From the NCBI RefSeq assembly GCF_003003265.1, contig NZ_PVTL01000002.1, positions 1-64,000 on the forward strand: 64,000 bases of DNA, written 5' to 3'. Shown here in pieces: positions 27,081 to 35,231 of this stretch. A program made the position numbers and the translations under genes. The first letter of the stretch is position 1, and each line of letters opens with the position of its first letter. The DNA is from Glaciihabitans tibetensis. Its GTDB lineage: Bacteria > Actinomycetota > Actinomycetes > Actinomycetales > Microbacteriaceae. The notes under the pieces were generated by a model, which was given only the letters and a program-made list of their open reading frames with translations, made no database searches and was not told where the DNA came from.

Positions 27081-27276
27081 GAGGACCACGGTGACCGTGA
27101 GCGATGAGCTTCTGGCGCGCGCCGCGGAACTCACCGGCCGAGATGAATCGTCCGTCTTGCTTCGACTCGGATTGGAAGCGCTTATCGAGCGCGAGAGTTC
27201 TAGGCGTCTCGCCCTGCTCGGTGGGAGCGACCCCTCGGCCGTGAGCGCACCGCGGAGTCGTACGGTCGGCAAATGA
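27079..27276 (+). CDS. vapB: VapB-type antitoxin
   Basis: 65 residues. The N-terminal MRTTVTVSDELLARAAELTG is a ribbon-helix-helix DNA-binding region of the type found in VapB antitoxins; the C-terminal tail (LALLGGSDPSAVSAPRSR) would wrap around the toxin. A strong ribosome site precedes it. The vapC ATG overlaps its TGA, so toxin translation depends on antitoxin translation. Confidence 0.87.
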   Translation: MRTTVTVSDELLARAAELTGRDESSVLLRLGLEALIERESSRRLALLGGSDPSAVSAPRSRTVGK

Positions 27277-27653
27277 TTTTGGTGGATACGTCAATCTGGA
27301 TTGACCATCTCCACGTCGGCGATCCAAGGTTGATAGAGCTGCTGGGGCAATCGCAGGTTGTGACCCATCAGATGGTCATTGGGGAGCTTGCTCTCGGACG
27401 GCTGAAGGATCGGGATCTGGTCCTTGGCTCGCTCGCTGGGTTGTCGAGTGTTGTCGAAGCGAGCCACGGTGAGGTGATGCATCTTGTCGAGTCAAAGCAG
27501 TTATTCGGACGCGGAATCAGCCTCGTTGACGCACATTTGCTGGCTTCCCTTCTTTTGAATCCTGGGACCGCGCTATGGACGCGGGATAAACGACTGAACC
27601 AGGCGGCAGTTGACCTGGCGGTCGACTATATCGACGAGGCACAGTCGCTTTGA
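27273..27653 (+). CDS. vapC: VapC-type PIN-domain ribonuclease toxin
   Basis: 126 residues. PIN-domain acids: Asp in MILVDTSIWIDHL, Glu in VIGELALG, Asp in ISLVDAHLLAS and Asp in LWTRDKRL. VapC toxins cleave tRNA or rRNA and are held inactive by VapB. Complete and overlapping vapB. A truncated relative of the same subfamily lies at 23437-23643; both copies end shortly before a ychF-like repeat, so vapBC appears to belong to the cassette-like units. Confidence 0.92.
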   Translation: MILVDTSIWIDHLHVGDPRLIELLGQSQVVTHQMVIGELALGRLKDRDLVLGSLAGLSSVVEASHGEVMHLVESKQLFGRGISLVDAHLLASLLLNPGTALWTRDKRLNQAAVDLAVDYIDEAQSL

Positions 27654-27710
27654 GCGCGCTCACCGAGAACGGATGCGCCAGAAGCCTGCCGTACCGGTGA
27701 GTCCGCACCC

Positions 27711-27733
27711 GACGGCGACTTCGTGAAGTTCCG
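27711..27733 (+). repeat. Copy 6 of the ychF 3'-end repeat
   Basis: gacggcgacttcgtgaagtt plus ccg matches 20 of 23 bases of the ychF end; similarity fades after that. It lies 57 bp behind the intact vapC and is the last copy found in the window. Confidence 0.6.
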
Positions 27734-27793
27734 CCTACAGTGGAGCTCAGCCTTAGAGCCGCTTCGCGCGACTCACGATCAGAGGAAGTCACC

Positions 27794-28468
27794 GTGCCTG
27801 TTATCGCAATCATCGGAGCTGGACCAGGACTTGGAGCCGCTGTTGCGCGACGGTTCGGGCGCGAAGGATTCTCTATCGCCCTGATCTCGCGGGACCAGTC
27901 GAAGCTCGACGCCATGGCGGCTGAGCTCACAGCCGCCGGCCTGACCGCTGGCGGCTTTGCGGCGGACGTACGAGAGCCGGCGGAGCTCGAGGGTGCCCTT
28001 GCGCGAGCCGCGGCCGAGCTGGGGCCCATCACCGCATTGCAGTACAGCCCGCTCCCGTCGCGTGACTATCTGAAGCCCGTGCTCGATATGACTCCGGAGT
28101 TGGCGCTCGAGGCACTGCAATTTTCGGCTCTCGGGCTCATTCACGCGGTGCGCACCGTCTTACCCGCGATGCGCGAGGCCGGGAGCGGCAGCATTATCCT
28201 GATCAACGGCGGAACCTCGGTAAAGGCACGAGCCGGTTTCGCGGGCACATCGGTCGCGTTCCCCGCCGAGAGCGCGTACGGCGAGATGCTCCACGACGCA
28301 CTCGAGGATGAAGGCATCCGGGTCAGCCAGCTCGTGATCCCCGGGGGCATTCCGCAGCTCCAGCTTCCCAACGGAATCGACGACGTCGCCGACCGGATCT
28401 GGGGCCTCCATGCCAACGCGGGTCCGTTCCGCACGATGCTCATCCCGCTCGAGGACGGCAGGGAGTAA
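27794..28468 (+). CDS. Short-chain dehydrogenase, GxGPGLG type
   Basis: 224 residues from the GTG at 27794, with AGAGGAAG as ribosome site. Rossmann motif AIIGAGPGLGAAVARRF, where GAGPGLG replaces the usual TGxxxGIG. The usual NNAG is replaced by LQYSP and the catalytic Ser region is ILINGG; SAYGEMLHDAL stands where YxxxK would be, so the lysine is missing. Activity as a standard dehydrogenase is therefore doubtful. It is the first gene beyond the last ychF-like repeat. Confidence 0.83.
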   Translation: MPVIAIIGAGPGLGAAVARRFGREGFSIALISRDQSKLDAMAAELTAAGLTAGGFAADVREPAELEGALARAAAELGPITALQYSPLPSRDYLKPVLDMTPELALEALQFSALGLIHAVRTVLPAMREAGSGSIILINGGTSVKARAGFAGTSVAFPAESAYGEMLHDALEDEGIRVSQLVIPGGIPQLQLPNGIDDVADRIWGLHANAGPFRTMLIPLEDGRE

Positions 28469-28500
28469 GCGCGCGCGAGATCCATCTCGTGGCCGATGAA

Positions 28501-29304
28501 CTAGCCGAGCTTCGGTCGAGATTCGTCGCTGCTCCGAACGACTCCTGTCCCCACCGCGCGCGATTGTGTGAGTGATTTGGCGATCAGCGTGATCGCCAGC
28601 ATGATGACGGCTGCTCCCAGTGCGGTCGGGGTAGTCGCGAGCGGCTGATCTTCGCTTGCGAGAGACCCCAACCCCAGATTCACCCCGAGGTGCACGACGA
28701 CGGCTGGAACCATGCGTTGCCAGAAGGACCCGACGAAGATCGACGTGATGGTCACACTCATCACCATCGCCGTGATCGCGAAAGTGAGCACCGGCAGGAG
28801 TCCCAACGACCAATAGCCGAGATGTGTCGCGCCGAAAATAAATCCCGCGATGACCGAGACGACGACCGGCTTTGCCAGCTGTTCGCCGCAACGCTGGACA
28901 AACCCTCGCCACCCGATTTCCTCTGCCAGCACTCCTGCGGCTTGGAGAGCGAGGTAACCAGCCAGCCCGGCGCCGGCCGTGTCGGGCGGCCAGCTGGGCC
29001 AGTGCCCCAAGATCACGGTGAGCGCCCCGACGAAGCTCAGAACCGCGACGCCTGCCAGCCCCGCCGACGCGAGGGTTTGTGACCGGCTGACGTGCTCCCA
29101 CGCCCTGGGCATCCAGGTGGGGCGCAAAAGTCCGATCACGCACGCCAGCGCTGGCGCGAGCATCACGAGCGACAGCAGCTCGAACGGGATGTTCAGCGCC
29201 GCCTGCGCTGTTGGCGCGATCGCAGCGAACAGCCCGAGCAAAACAACCCACGTAATGAGCAGGGCGACCGGACGAGAGGGAGGGCCGAGAGTTTCTGTAT
29301 CCAC
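28501..29304 (-). CDS. CPBP-family (Rce1-like) intramembrane protease
   Basis: 267 residues with about seven hydrophobic segments. Family motifs: AEEIGWRGF at residues 127-135 (EExxxR), FGATH with His161, and HLGVN with His205, the residues expected for a glutamate-type intramembrane protease. In bacteria such proteins are often linked to peptide immunity or maturation, but no peptide gene is adjacent. TACTAT lies six bases before the GTG start. Confidence 0.92.
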   Translation of the reverse strand: MDTETLGPPSRPVALLITWVVLLGLFAAIAPTAQAALNIPFELLSLVMLAPALACVIGLLRPTWMPRAWEHVSRSQTLASAGLAGVAVLSFVGALTVILGHWPSWPPDTAGAGLAGYLALQAAGVLAEEIGWRGFVQRCGEQLAKPVVVSVIAGFIFGATHLGYWSLGLLPVLTFAITAMVMSVTITSIFVGSFWQRMVPAVVVHLGVNLGLGSLASEDQPLATTPTALGAAVIMLAITLIAKSLTQSRAVGTGVVRSSDESRPKLG

Positions 29305-29310
29305 CAGCGC

Positions 29311-29316
29311 ATAGTA
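29311..29316 (-). promoter_or_regulatory. -10 box of the CPBP gene, probably leaderless
   Basis: TACTAT on the minus strand, six bases before the GTG at 29304. Confidence 0.55.
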
Positions 29317-29379
29317 GCGGCCACAGATAAATTCTCATGTTTCATCGGAGGGGAGTGCGCGACACATCAGTCCGGATGT

Positions 29380-30189
29380 TCACCCGCGCGATGGTTGTTG
29401 CGGCGGGTGGGCGCGACAGAACTTGCGGATGGCAGCATTGACTTGCTGGGGACGCTCCAGTGGGCTTTCGTGTCCTGCGCCGTCGATGACTACGAGCGTG
29501 GCATCCGAAATCGCATCTTCGAACTGGTGGGCGACGTACAGCGGCGAACGGGTGTCGCGTTGTCCCCAGATGAGAAGAGTGGGGACGGCGATGGTGGGCA
29601 GCAGCTCCCTGAGGTCCGTCTCGGCCATGATGGCCAGCTGAAATCTCAGGGAAGATGGGCGGATGTCGGCAGCGATTGCCGCGAGCAGAGCCAGTGACTC
29701 CGGTGGCGGTCCGTCGGCGAAGAGCCCGGGAATGGTGGGGGTGAACTCACCGTCCGGCGCCGCAAGCATCGTTCGTGCGTCTGCGGACCGCGCCCGTACT
29801 TCGTCTGTGCTCAGCGACCCTTTCCAGCCGGCGTAGGTGTCAATCAGGATCAGGGTTGCGACGAGCTGAGGGTGGCGTCGGTAGAGCTCGAGCACCACCG
29901 TGCCACCCCAGGACTGGCCAGCGACGTGCGCCGGACCGCCGTCGAGAGTCATCACCACCGTTGCGAGCCCGTCAGCGACATCCGCCAAGCCGAAGTCGTT
30001 GGGTAGATCGGAGGATCGGCCGGCCCCAGGCTCGTCCCAGGCGACGACGGTGAACTCGTCACTCAACCCGTCGAGCTGCGGTTTCCAGATGCGACCGTCC
30101 GAGGCCGCGCCGTGGGCAAAGACCAGGGGCGGCCCGTCACCGACCCGCTCGTAGGCGATCCCGAGTCCGTCCGCATCGACAAACCTCAC
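29380..30189 (-). CDS. Alpha/beta hydrolase
   Basis: 269 residues. Oxyanion motif VFAHGAASDGRIW, nucleophile elbow GQSWGG with Ser93, acid in LIWGQRDTRSP and catalytic His in IDGAGHESPLERP: a complete triad in the order expected for the AB-hydrolase-1 family. Substrate unknown. TAGCTT six bases before the GTG start, no ribosome site. About 100 bp separate its start from the divergent photolyase-like gene. Confidence 0.92.
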   Translation of the reverse strand: MRFVDADGLGIAYERVGDGPPLVFAHGAASDGRIWKPQLDGLSDEFTVVAWDEPGAGRSSDLPNDFGLADVADGLATVVMTLDGGPAHVAGQSWGGTVVLELYRRHPQLVATLILIDTYAGWKGSLSTDEVRARSADARTMLAAPDGEFTPTIPGLFADGPPPESLALLAAIAADIRPSSLRFQLAIMAETDLRELLPTIAVPTLLIWGQRDTRSPLYVAHQFEDAISDATLVVIDGAGHESPLERPQQVNAAIRKFCRAHPPQQPSRG

Positions 30190-30195
30190 GCTTCG

Positions 30196-30201
30196 AAGCT
30201 A
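30196..30201 (-). promoter_or_regulatory. -10 box of the hydrolase gene, probably leaderless
   Basis: TAGCTT on the minus strand, six bases before the GTG at 30189. Confidence 0.5.
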
Positions 30202-30281
30202 CTCGGGCCGAACCTCATGCGCACCGCCTGACAGTGTCGTGAACATCGAAGGCGCTGCTGCTCGGCCCGTGGTCCGCCATC

Positions 30282-30287
30282 TATCGT
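30282..30287 (+). promoter_or_regulatory. -10 box of the photolyase-like gene, probably leaderless
   Basis: TATCGT ends six bases before the ATG at 30294. Confidence 0.5.
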
Positions 30288-30293
30288 TGGGGT

Positions 30294-31922
30294 ATGTCTC
30301 CCGGCCCGCGCGTGCGCCTCGTTCTGCCGCATCAACTCTTCGACCTTCATTTCGAAGCGGGCGACGACACCGTGTTTGTGCTCATCGAGCACGACCTCCT
30401 CTTTCGCCAGTACGCATTCCATTCCCACAAGCTGGTGCTGCATCGCGCTTCCATGGCGCGCTTCGCGAACCGTCTGCGCGACCACGGCTACGAGGTCGAG
30501 ACACTTCGCAGCGACGCCGCCCAGAGCTCGCACGACCAGCTCGCGGCATTCGTTCGCGACCGTGAACCAGCGCAGGTGACCTGGTTCGACGTGGTCGATG
30601 ACTGGCTCGAGCAGGACCTGTTTGCGGCTCTCGCCGACGGCGGCTATCGGATGCTGCCGAACGACATTCTGGAGACGCCGAACTTCCTCACCGACCGAGG
30701 GCAGATCGACGACTGGTTTTCGCAGAACATTTCCCGCATGCAGGACTTCTACGTGTGGCAACGCCGCCGGCTCAACATCCTTCTCGACGATGGCAGGCCC
30801 GTCGGCGGCAAGTGGTCGTTCGATGCCGAGAACCGTAAGAAGCTTCCGCGCGGATACACTCCCCGAACGGTGAGTCGCTTCGCCCGGCATCCCGTCCTGG
30901 GGTCCGAAGGCACCTTCGACATTGACGCGCTCATGGCGGACGCCGACACGGCTGGCACTGCCGACGGCGGTGACGCCGAGGTCTCGCAGGAGGTCACGCT
31001 CGCGATCGCATGGGTGAGTGAAGAGTTCCCGAACGCTCCCGGCGACCCCCACCTGTTCGCCTGGCCGACGAGCGGCGACGAGGCGCGCGCACATCTCCGC
31101 GAGTTCGTGCGCGAACGCCTGAACGACTTCGGACCCTACGAGGACGCGATTTCCACCGTTCACCCGTTCATCTCCCACGGCCTGCTGACCGGTGCCCTCA
31201 ACGTCGGCCTGCTGGACCCGCGGGAAGTCATCCAAACGGTGCTCGAGGGAGCCGATCACACCACCCCGCTCGCCTCCCTGGAGGGATTCGTGCGGCAGGT
31301 GATCGGCTGGCGCGAATATATGCGCGCCACCTACCGAACGGGCGGCCGCCGGATGCGCACCTCCAACCGACTCAACCACCAGAACGCACTGGGGGACGGC
31401 TGGTGGGACGCGACCACGGGATTGGCGCCCGTCGACCTGGTCATCTCGCGGGTGCTCGACACCGGGTACGCCCACCACATTGAGCGGCTGATGGTGCTCG
31501 GCAACGCGATGTCCCTGCTGCGGATTCACCCCGACGCTGTCTACGAATGGTTCATGGAGCTGTTCATCGACGCCTACGACTGGGTGATGGTTCCGAACGT
31601 GTACGCCATGAGCCAGTTTGCGGCCGGCGCGGAGTTCACCACAAAGCCGTATGTGTCGGGTAGCAATTACCTGCGGAAGATGTCAGACCTGCCCGCCGGA
31701 GAGTGGTCGGCCGACTGGGATGGGCTCTACTGGGCGTTCATCGACGACCATCGCGAAGTCTTTGCCTCTAATCCGCGCACACGCATGGTCGTCTCCCTGC
31801 TTGACAAGATGGACCCGACCACGAGGGCCGACCATCGGCGCCGGGCCGACGCGCTGCTCGACGGCGGTCCGAGCACACGACTGCTGACAGCGCCGCCGAC
31901 TCCGACGGACGCCGTCCAGTAA
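30294..31922 (+). CDS. Cryptochrome/photolyase-related protein (PhrB/FeS-BCP family) lacking cluster cysteines
   Basis: 542 residues. N-terminal Rossmann-like domain beginning RVRLVLPHQLF, C-terminal FAD-binding helical domain with SLEGFVRQVIGWREYMRATY, YAHHIERLMVLGNAMSLL, FIDAYDWVMVPNVYAMSQFA and KPYVSGSNYLRKMSD, all diagnostic of the bacterial (6-4) photolyase/FeS-BCP family. In characterised members a YCDTC-type segment follows MSD and contributes to a [4Fe-4S] cluster; here residues 463-475 read MSDLPAGEWSADW, and I find no Cys anywhere in the protein. FAD binding and DNA repair are plausible but unproven. The next gene, an SQR-like flavoprotein, follows in the same direction. Confidence 0.9.
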   Translation: MSPGPRVRLVLPHQLFDLHFEAGDDTVFVLIEHDLLFRQYAFHSHKLVLHRASMARFANRLRDHGYEVETLRSDAAQSSHDQLAAFVRDREPAQVTWFDVVDDWLEQDLFAALADGGYRMLPNDILETPNFLTDRGQIDDWFSQNISRMQDFYVWQRRRLNILLDDGRPVGGKWSFDAENRKKLPRGYTPRTVSRFARHPVLGSEGTFDIDALMADADTAGTADGGDAEVSQEVTLAIAWVSEEFPNAPGDPHLFAWPTSGDEARAHLREFVRERLNDFGPYEDAISTVHPFISHGLLTGALNVGLLDPREVIQTVLEGADHTTPLASLEGFVRQVIGWREYMRATYRTGGRRMRTSNRLNHQNALGDGWWDATTGLAPVDLVISRVLDTGYAHHIERLMVLGNAMSLLRIHPDAVYEWFMELFIDAYDWVMVPNVYAMSQFAAGAEFTTKPYVSGSNYLRKMSDLPAGEWSADWDGLYWAFIDDHREVFASNPRTRMVVSLLDKMDPTTRADHRRRADALLDGGPSTRLLTAPPTPTDAVQ

Positions 31923-31940
31923 CCCGCCAGTAACCGGCTA

Positions 31941-31946
31941 TAGGGT
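31941..31946 (+). promoter_or_regulatory. -10 box of the SQR-like gene, probably leaderless
   Basis: TAGGGT ends six bases before the ATG at 31953. Confidence 0.45.
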
Positions 31947-31952
31947 CGTCGC

Positions 31953-33197
31953 ATGGCAGACCACAGCAGTGCCGCGCGAGCGACCAGCACCAGTCCCGCA
32001 ACCAGTCACCACCAGGTGGTCGTCATCGGGGGAGGCAACGCCGGACTGTCCGTCGCGGGGCGCCTCCGTCGGTACGGCGTGGACGACATCGTGGTGATCG
32101 AGCCGCGCACTCACCACCTCTACCAGCCGCTGTTCTCGCACGTCGCCGGCGGCACCGCGCGCGCCGGGATGGCCACAAAGCCGCAATCCGAGGTGATGCC
32201 GAAGGGCGTCGGATGGATCCGCGACAGCGTCGTCGACATCGATCCCGAGTCCAGCACCGTGGTGCTCACCTCGGGCGACCGGGTCACCTTCGATCACGTC
32301 ATCGTCTGCCCCGGAATCCAGAAGGACTGGGACAGCGTGCCGGGACTCGCCGCGGCCATGGCGTCGCCGCACGGGGCATCCCACTATGAATTCGACCTGG
32401 CCAAGAAGGCCTCCCGGCTCCTGCGGGATCTTGAGCGGGGCACAGTCGTCTTCACCCAGCCCGCCGGGCCCGCGTCGTGCGCCGGAGCCTCGCAGAAGCC
32501 GATGTACCTCGCGTGTGACTACTGGCGAGCGAAAGGGCGGCTCGGCGCCATCCGCGTCATCATGGTCGTCCCCGATCCCACGGTGTTCGGCATTCCCGCG
32601 ATCGACGAGGAACTCGACAGAAAGATCGCGGAGTACGGCATCGAATTGCGCCTGGAGTCCGAATTACTTGAGGTGGATGCCGCGAGCCGCACGGTCGTGA
32701 TCGGGCAGCACGGCGCCGCCCAGAACGAGCACCTCGCCTACGACGTTCTCCACGTGGTTCCGACGCAATCCGCTCCCGACTGGCTGAAGTCGACTAGCCT
32801 GCCTGCCGCGGGCAGCTCGGACGGTTTCGTTGAGGTCGATCCGGAACTGCTGCGTCATACTCGCTATCCCAATGTCTGGGCGCTGGGGGATGCCGCGGCG
32901 ACCAGAAACTCGAAGTCCGGCGGTGCGCTCCGCACCCAGGCCCTCGTCCTGGCCAAGAACCTGGTCGCGGTATTGGGTGGGGAAGAGCCGACGGAGAAGT
33001 ACGACGGCTACTCGGTCGCTCCGTTTACGGTGTCGCGGTCCACCGTGGTGTTTGCCGAGTTTGACGATGCGTATCGCCAGCAGCCCACGATCCCGTTCTG
33101 GAAGGGACTGGCACGCGAACGCCGACTCACCTGGGTATTCGACCGCCACATTCTTCCGTGGGTCTACTGGAACCTGATCCTCAAGGGTCGCGCCTGA
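31953..33197 (+). CDS. Sulfide:quinone oxidoreductase-like flavoprotein
   Basis: 414 residues. FAD-binding VVVIGGGNAGLSVAGRLRR at about residue 23, HHLYQPLFSHVAGG, and the second FAD motif VWALGDAAATRNSKSGGAL. Cys119 (VCPGIQ), Cys176 (PASCAGASQKPMYLA) and Cys188 are placed like the redox cysteines of type II SQR, which oxidises sulfide and passes electrons to quinone. A C-terminal amphipathic end (ILPWVYWNLILKG) fits membrane attachment. No persulfide dioxygenase or rhodanese gene is nearby, so the sulfide role is an inference from family resemblance. Confidence 0.87.
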   Translation: MADHSSAARATSTSPATSHHQVVVIGGGNAGLSVAGRLRRYGVDDIVVIEPRTHHLYQPLFSHVAGGTARAGMATKPQSEVMPKGVGWIRDSVVDIDPESSTVVLTSGDRVTFDHVIVCPGIQKDWDSVPGLAAAMASPHGASHYEFDLAKKASRLLRDLERGTVVFTQPAGPASCAGASQKPMYLACDYWRAKGRLGAIRVIMVVPDPTVFGIPAIDEELDRKIAEYGIELRLESELLEVDAASRTVVIGQHGAAQNEHLAYDVLHVVPTQSAPDWLKSTSLPAAGSSDGFVEVDPELLRHTRYPNVWALGDAAATRNSKSGGALRTQALVLAKNLVAVLGGEEPTEKYDGYSVAPFTVSRSTVVFAEFDDAYRQQPTIPFWKGLARERRLTWVFDRHILPWVYWNLILKGRA

Positions 33198-33305
33198 TCG
33201 GAGAGTGGCGCGCGAGTAAACAACTGCTTGCCGCGCGCGGTCAATAGGGGGAGGATCGGAGTTCGGCATTTCCTTGTTGCACGTTCCACCCATCGGGAGG
33301 AAGTT

Positions 33306-34721
33306 GTGAGCTCCGCGACCGTAGACACCCCCTCTGCCCAACCCGAGCTGAAACGGGCCCTGGGCCCGTGGCTCCTGTTGCTGTTCATCGTCGGCGACAT
33401 CCTGGGAACCGGCATTTACGCGCTGACCGGCCAGGTCGCTGCTGAGGTCGGGGGAGCGGCGTGGGTGCCGTTCCTCGTCGCCTTCGCCGTCGCGGCGGTG
33501 ACAGCGACCTCCTACCTCGAGCTCGTCACCAAGTTTCCCCAGGCGGCGGGCGCCGCACTCTATGTGCAAAAGGCCTACAACATCCACTTCGTGAGCTTCC
33601 TCGTCTGCTTCGTGGTGATGTCGTCGGGAATCTCTTCCGCCTCCGCCGCGTCGCAGGCGTTCGCCGCCAACCTGGTCGCGGGTTTCGGGCTCGATCTCGG
33701 CCGCGGCGGCATCCTGCTGATCGCCCTCGGGTTTATGCTCCTGGTTCTCGCGATCAACTTTCGTGGTGTCACCGAGAGCGTTCGTCTGAACGTGGTGCTG
33801 ACGCTGATTGAGTTGTCGGGTCTGCTACTCGTCATCTTCATCGGATTCTGGGCGATCGCGGGAGGCGCAGCGGACTTCTCTCGCGTCGTCGCGTTCGAAA
33901 CGCCCGAGGACAAAAACGTGCTGCTGGCCGTCAGCGCCGCAACCTCCCTCGCGTTCTTCGCGATGGTCGGTTTCGAAGATTCGGTGAACATGGCAGAGGA
34001 AACGAAAGACCCCAGCCGGATCTTCCCGCGCATCATGTTCACCGGGCTCGGCTTCGCCGCGGTGATCTACGTGCTCGTCTCAATCTGTGCTGTGGCGATC
34101 GTGCCGATCGGGGAGCTCGCGGGCAACGAAACACCGTTGGTCACCGTGGTCCAGACGGCCGCCCCCGACTTCCCCATCTCCGATCTCCTTCCCTTCATTT
34201 CCATGTTCGCCGTCGCCAACAGCGCCCTGATCAACATGATGATGGCGAGTCGGCTGCTGTACGGGATGAGCAAGCAGGGCGTTCTCCCCAAGTTCCTCGG
34301 CAAGGTGCACGTCAAGCGCCGCACGCCCTGGGCCGCGATCGTGTTCACCACCGCTATCGCCCTCGCCCTCATCACCTACGTATCCCTCGACCCGGAGGGA
34401 TCGGTCGTGGCGGTTCTCGGCGGCACGACATCGTTGCTGCTGCTCGCTGTGTTCGCCGTGGTGAATGTCACCGTGCTGGTGCTGCGGCGCCAACCGGTCG
34501 ATCACAAGCACTTCAGGGCCTGGACGGCGTTGCCCATCCTGGGCGCAATCGCCTGCGTCTACCTGGTCTTGCCCGGCACGTCGGGTCGCGCAGCAGAGCA
34601 GTACCAGATCGCGGGACTCCTCCTGGCGATCGGAGTCGTGCTGTGGGCCGTGACGTGGGTGGCTCAGGGACCGCAGCGCCGGGAGCGCGCTTCGAAACTG
34701 AACAACCCGCCCCCGCAATAG
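33306..34721 (+). CDS. APC-superfamily amino acid permease
   Basis: 471 residues from the GTG at 33306, which follows GGGAGGAAG; an upstream start would extend into the intergenic region. About 12 membrane helices. The first helix carries the unwound GDILGTGIYALTGQVA segment of the APC fold, and helix 6 has FFAMVGFEDSVNMAEETKDPSR. It probably imports an amino acid or a related compound; substrate not determinable. It stands alone between SQR and the DUF6194 gene. Confidence 0.93.
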   Translation: MSSATVDTPSAQPELKRALGPWLLLLFIVGDILGTGIYALTGQVAAEVGGAAWVPFLVAFAVAAVTATSYLELVTKFPQAAGAALYVQKAYNIHFVSFLVCFVVMSSGISSASAASQAFAANLVAGFGLDLGRGGILLIALGFMLLVLAINFRGVTESVRLNVVLTLIELSGLLLVIFIGFWAIAGGAADFSRVVAFETPEDKNVLLAVSAATSLAFFAMVGFEDSVNMAEETKDPSRIFPRIMFTGLGFAAVIYVLVSICAVAIVPIGELAGNETPLVTVVQTAAPDFPISDLLPFISMFAVANSALINMMMASRLLYGMSKQGVLPKFLGKVHVKRRTPWAAIVFTTAIALALITYVSLDPEGSVVAVLGGTTSLLLLAVFAVVNVTVLVLRRQPVDHKHFRAWTALPILGAIACVYLVLPGTSGRAAEQYQIAGLLLAIGVVLWAVTWVAQGPQRRERASKLNNPPPQ

Positions 34722-34742
34722 GAGTAACTGCACTAGGGGTAA

Positions 34743-35204
34743 CTATTGTGCGGTGCGGCGGAAGGCGCGTGCTCGAGCACTCTCGTGAGCCGCGCGCAGC
34801 AATTCGAGAACCGTAGCCCCGGTTGCCTCCCCGGGATTCACGACCGAAACCCAGCCGAGGGAGCCGTACACCGGGTGCGGCAGAAATACATCGTCCGCGG
34901 CGAAATCGACTCCAGAGGGGTCCCCGGGCCTCGTGCCGGTCAGCTCGCGGAATCGAGTCGCGCCCACGTGGATGTTCACCCTCCAGCGGCCCGCACCATC
35001 GAGGTGTGACAGCGTGTCGTCGGGGTAGTTTTTGGTCACGATCGTGCCGTACGGCTGCGCGTTCGCCGGCGGTTGCCCGTTCGGCGCGAAGTAGAAGAAC
35101 GAATCTCCCCACGCGATCTCGGGCGCCTCACTGCCCTCACGGGGCGCCATCACCAGGGACCCATCAAGCGATCGGACCGCATCGAGAATCTGTTCGGGCT
35201 CCAT
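34743..35204 (-). CDS. DUF6194 family protein
   Basis: 153 residues, soluble. Conserved-looking segments AWGDSFFYFAPNG, PYGTIVTKNYPDD, WRVNIHVGATRFRELTG, DDVFLPHPVYGSLGWVSVVNPGE. I recognise the DUF6194 pattern; its role is unknown. TAGACT lies six bases before the ATG. It converges with the permease. Confidence 0.85.
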   Translation of the reverse strand: MEPEQILDAVRSLDGSLVMAPREGSEAPEIAWGDSFFYFAPNGQPPANAQPYGTIVTKNYPDDTLSHLDGAGRWRVNIHVGATRFRELTGTRPGDPSGVDFAADDVFLPHPVYGSLGWVSVVNPGEATGATVLELLRAAHESARARAFRRTAQ

Positions 35205-35210
35205 GTTCGG

Positions 35211-35216
35211 AGTCTA
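35211..35216 (-). promoter_or_regulatory. -10 box of the DUF6194 gene, probably leaderless
   Basis: TAGACT on the minus strand, six bases before the ATG at 35204. Confidence 0.5.
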
Positions 35217-35231
35217 AAACTCCGCATAACC

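Noticed and set aside
16005..27740. A tyrosine or serine recombinase gene that could move the cassettes
   Set aside because: No protein with the R-H-R-Y pattern or resolvase motifs was found here or elsewhere in the window; the IS21 transposase is dead and does not act at fixed sites.
30186..31529. Open frame of 447 codons opposite the photolyase-like gene
   Set aside because: Antisense shadow; the sense protein is clearly related to PhrB.
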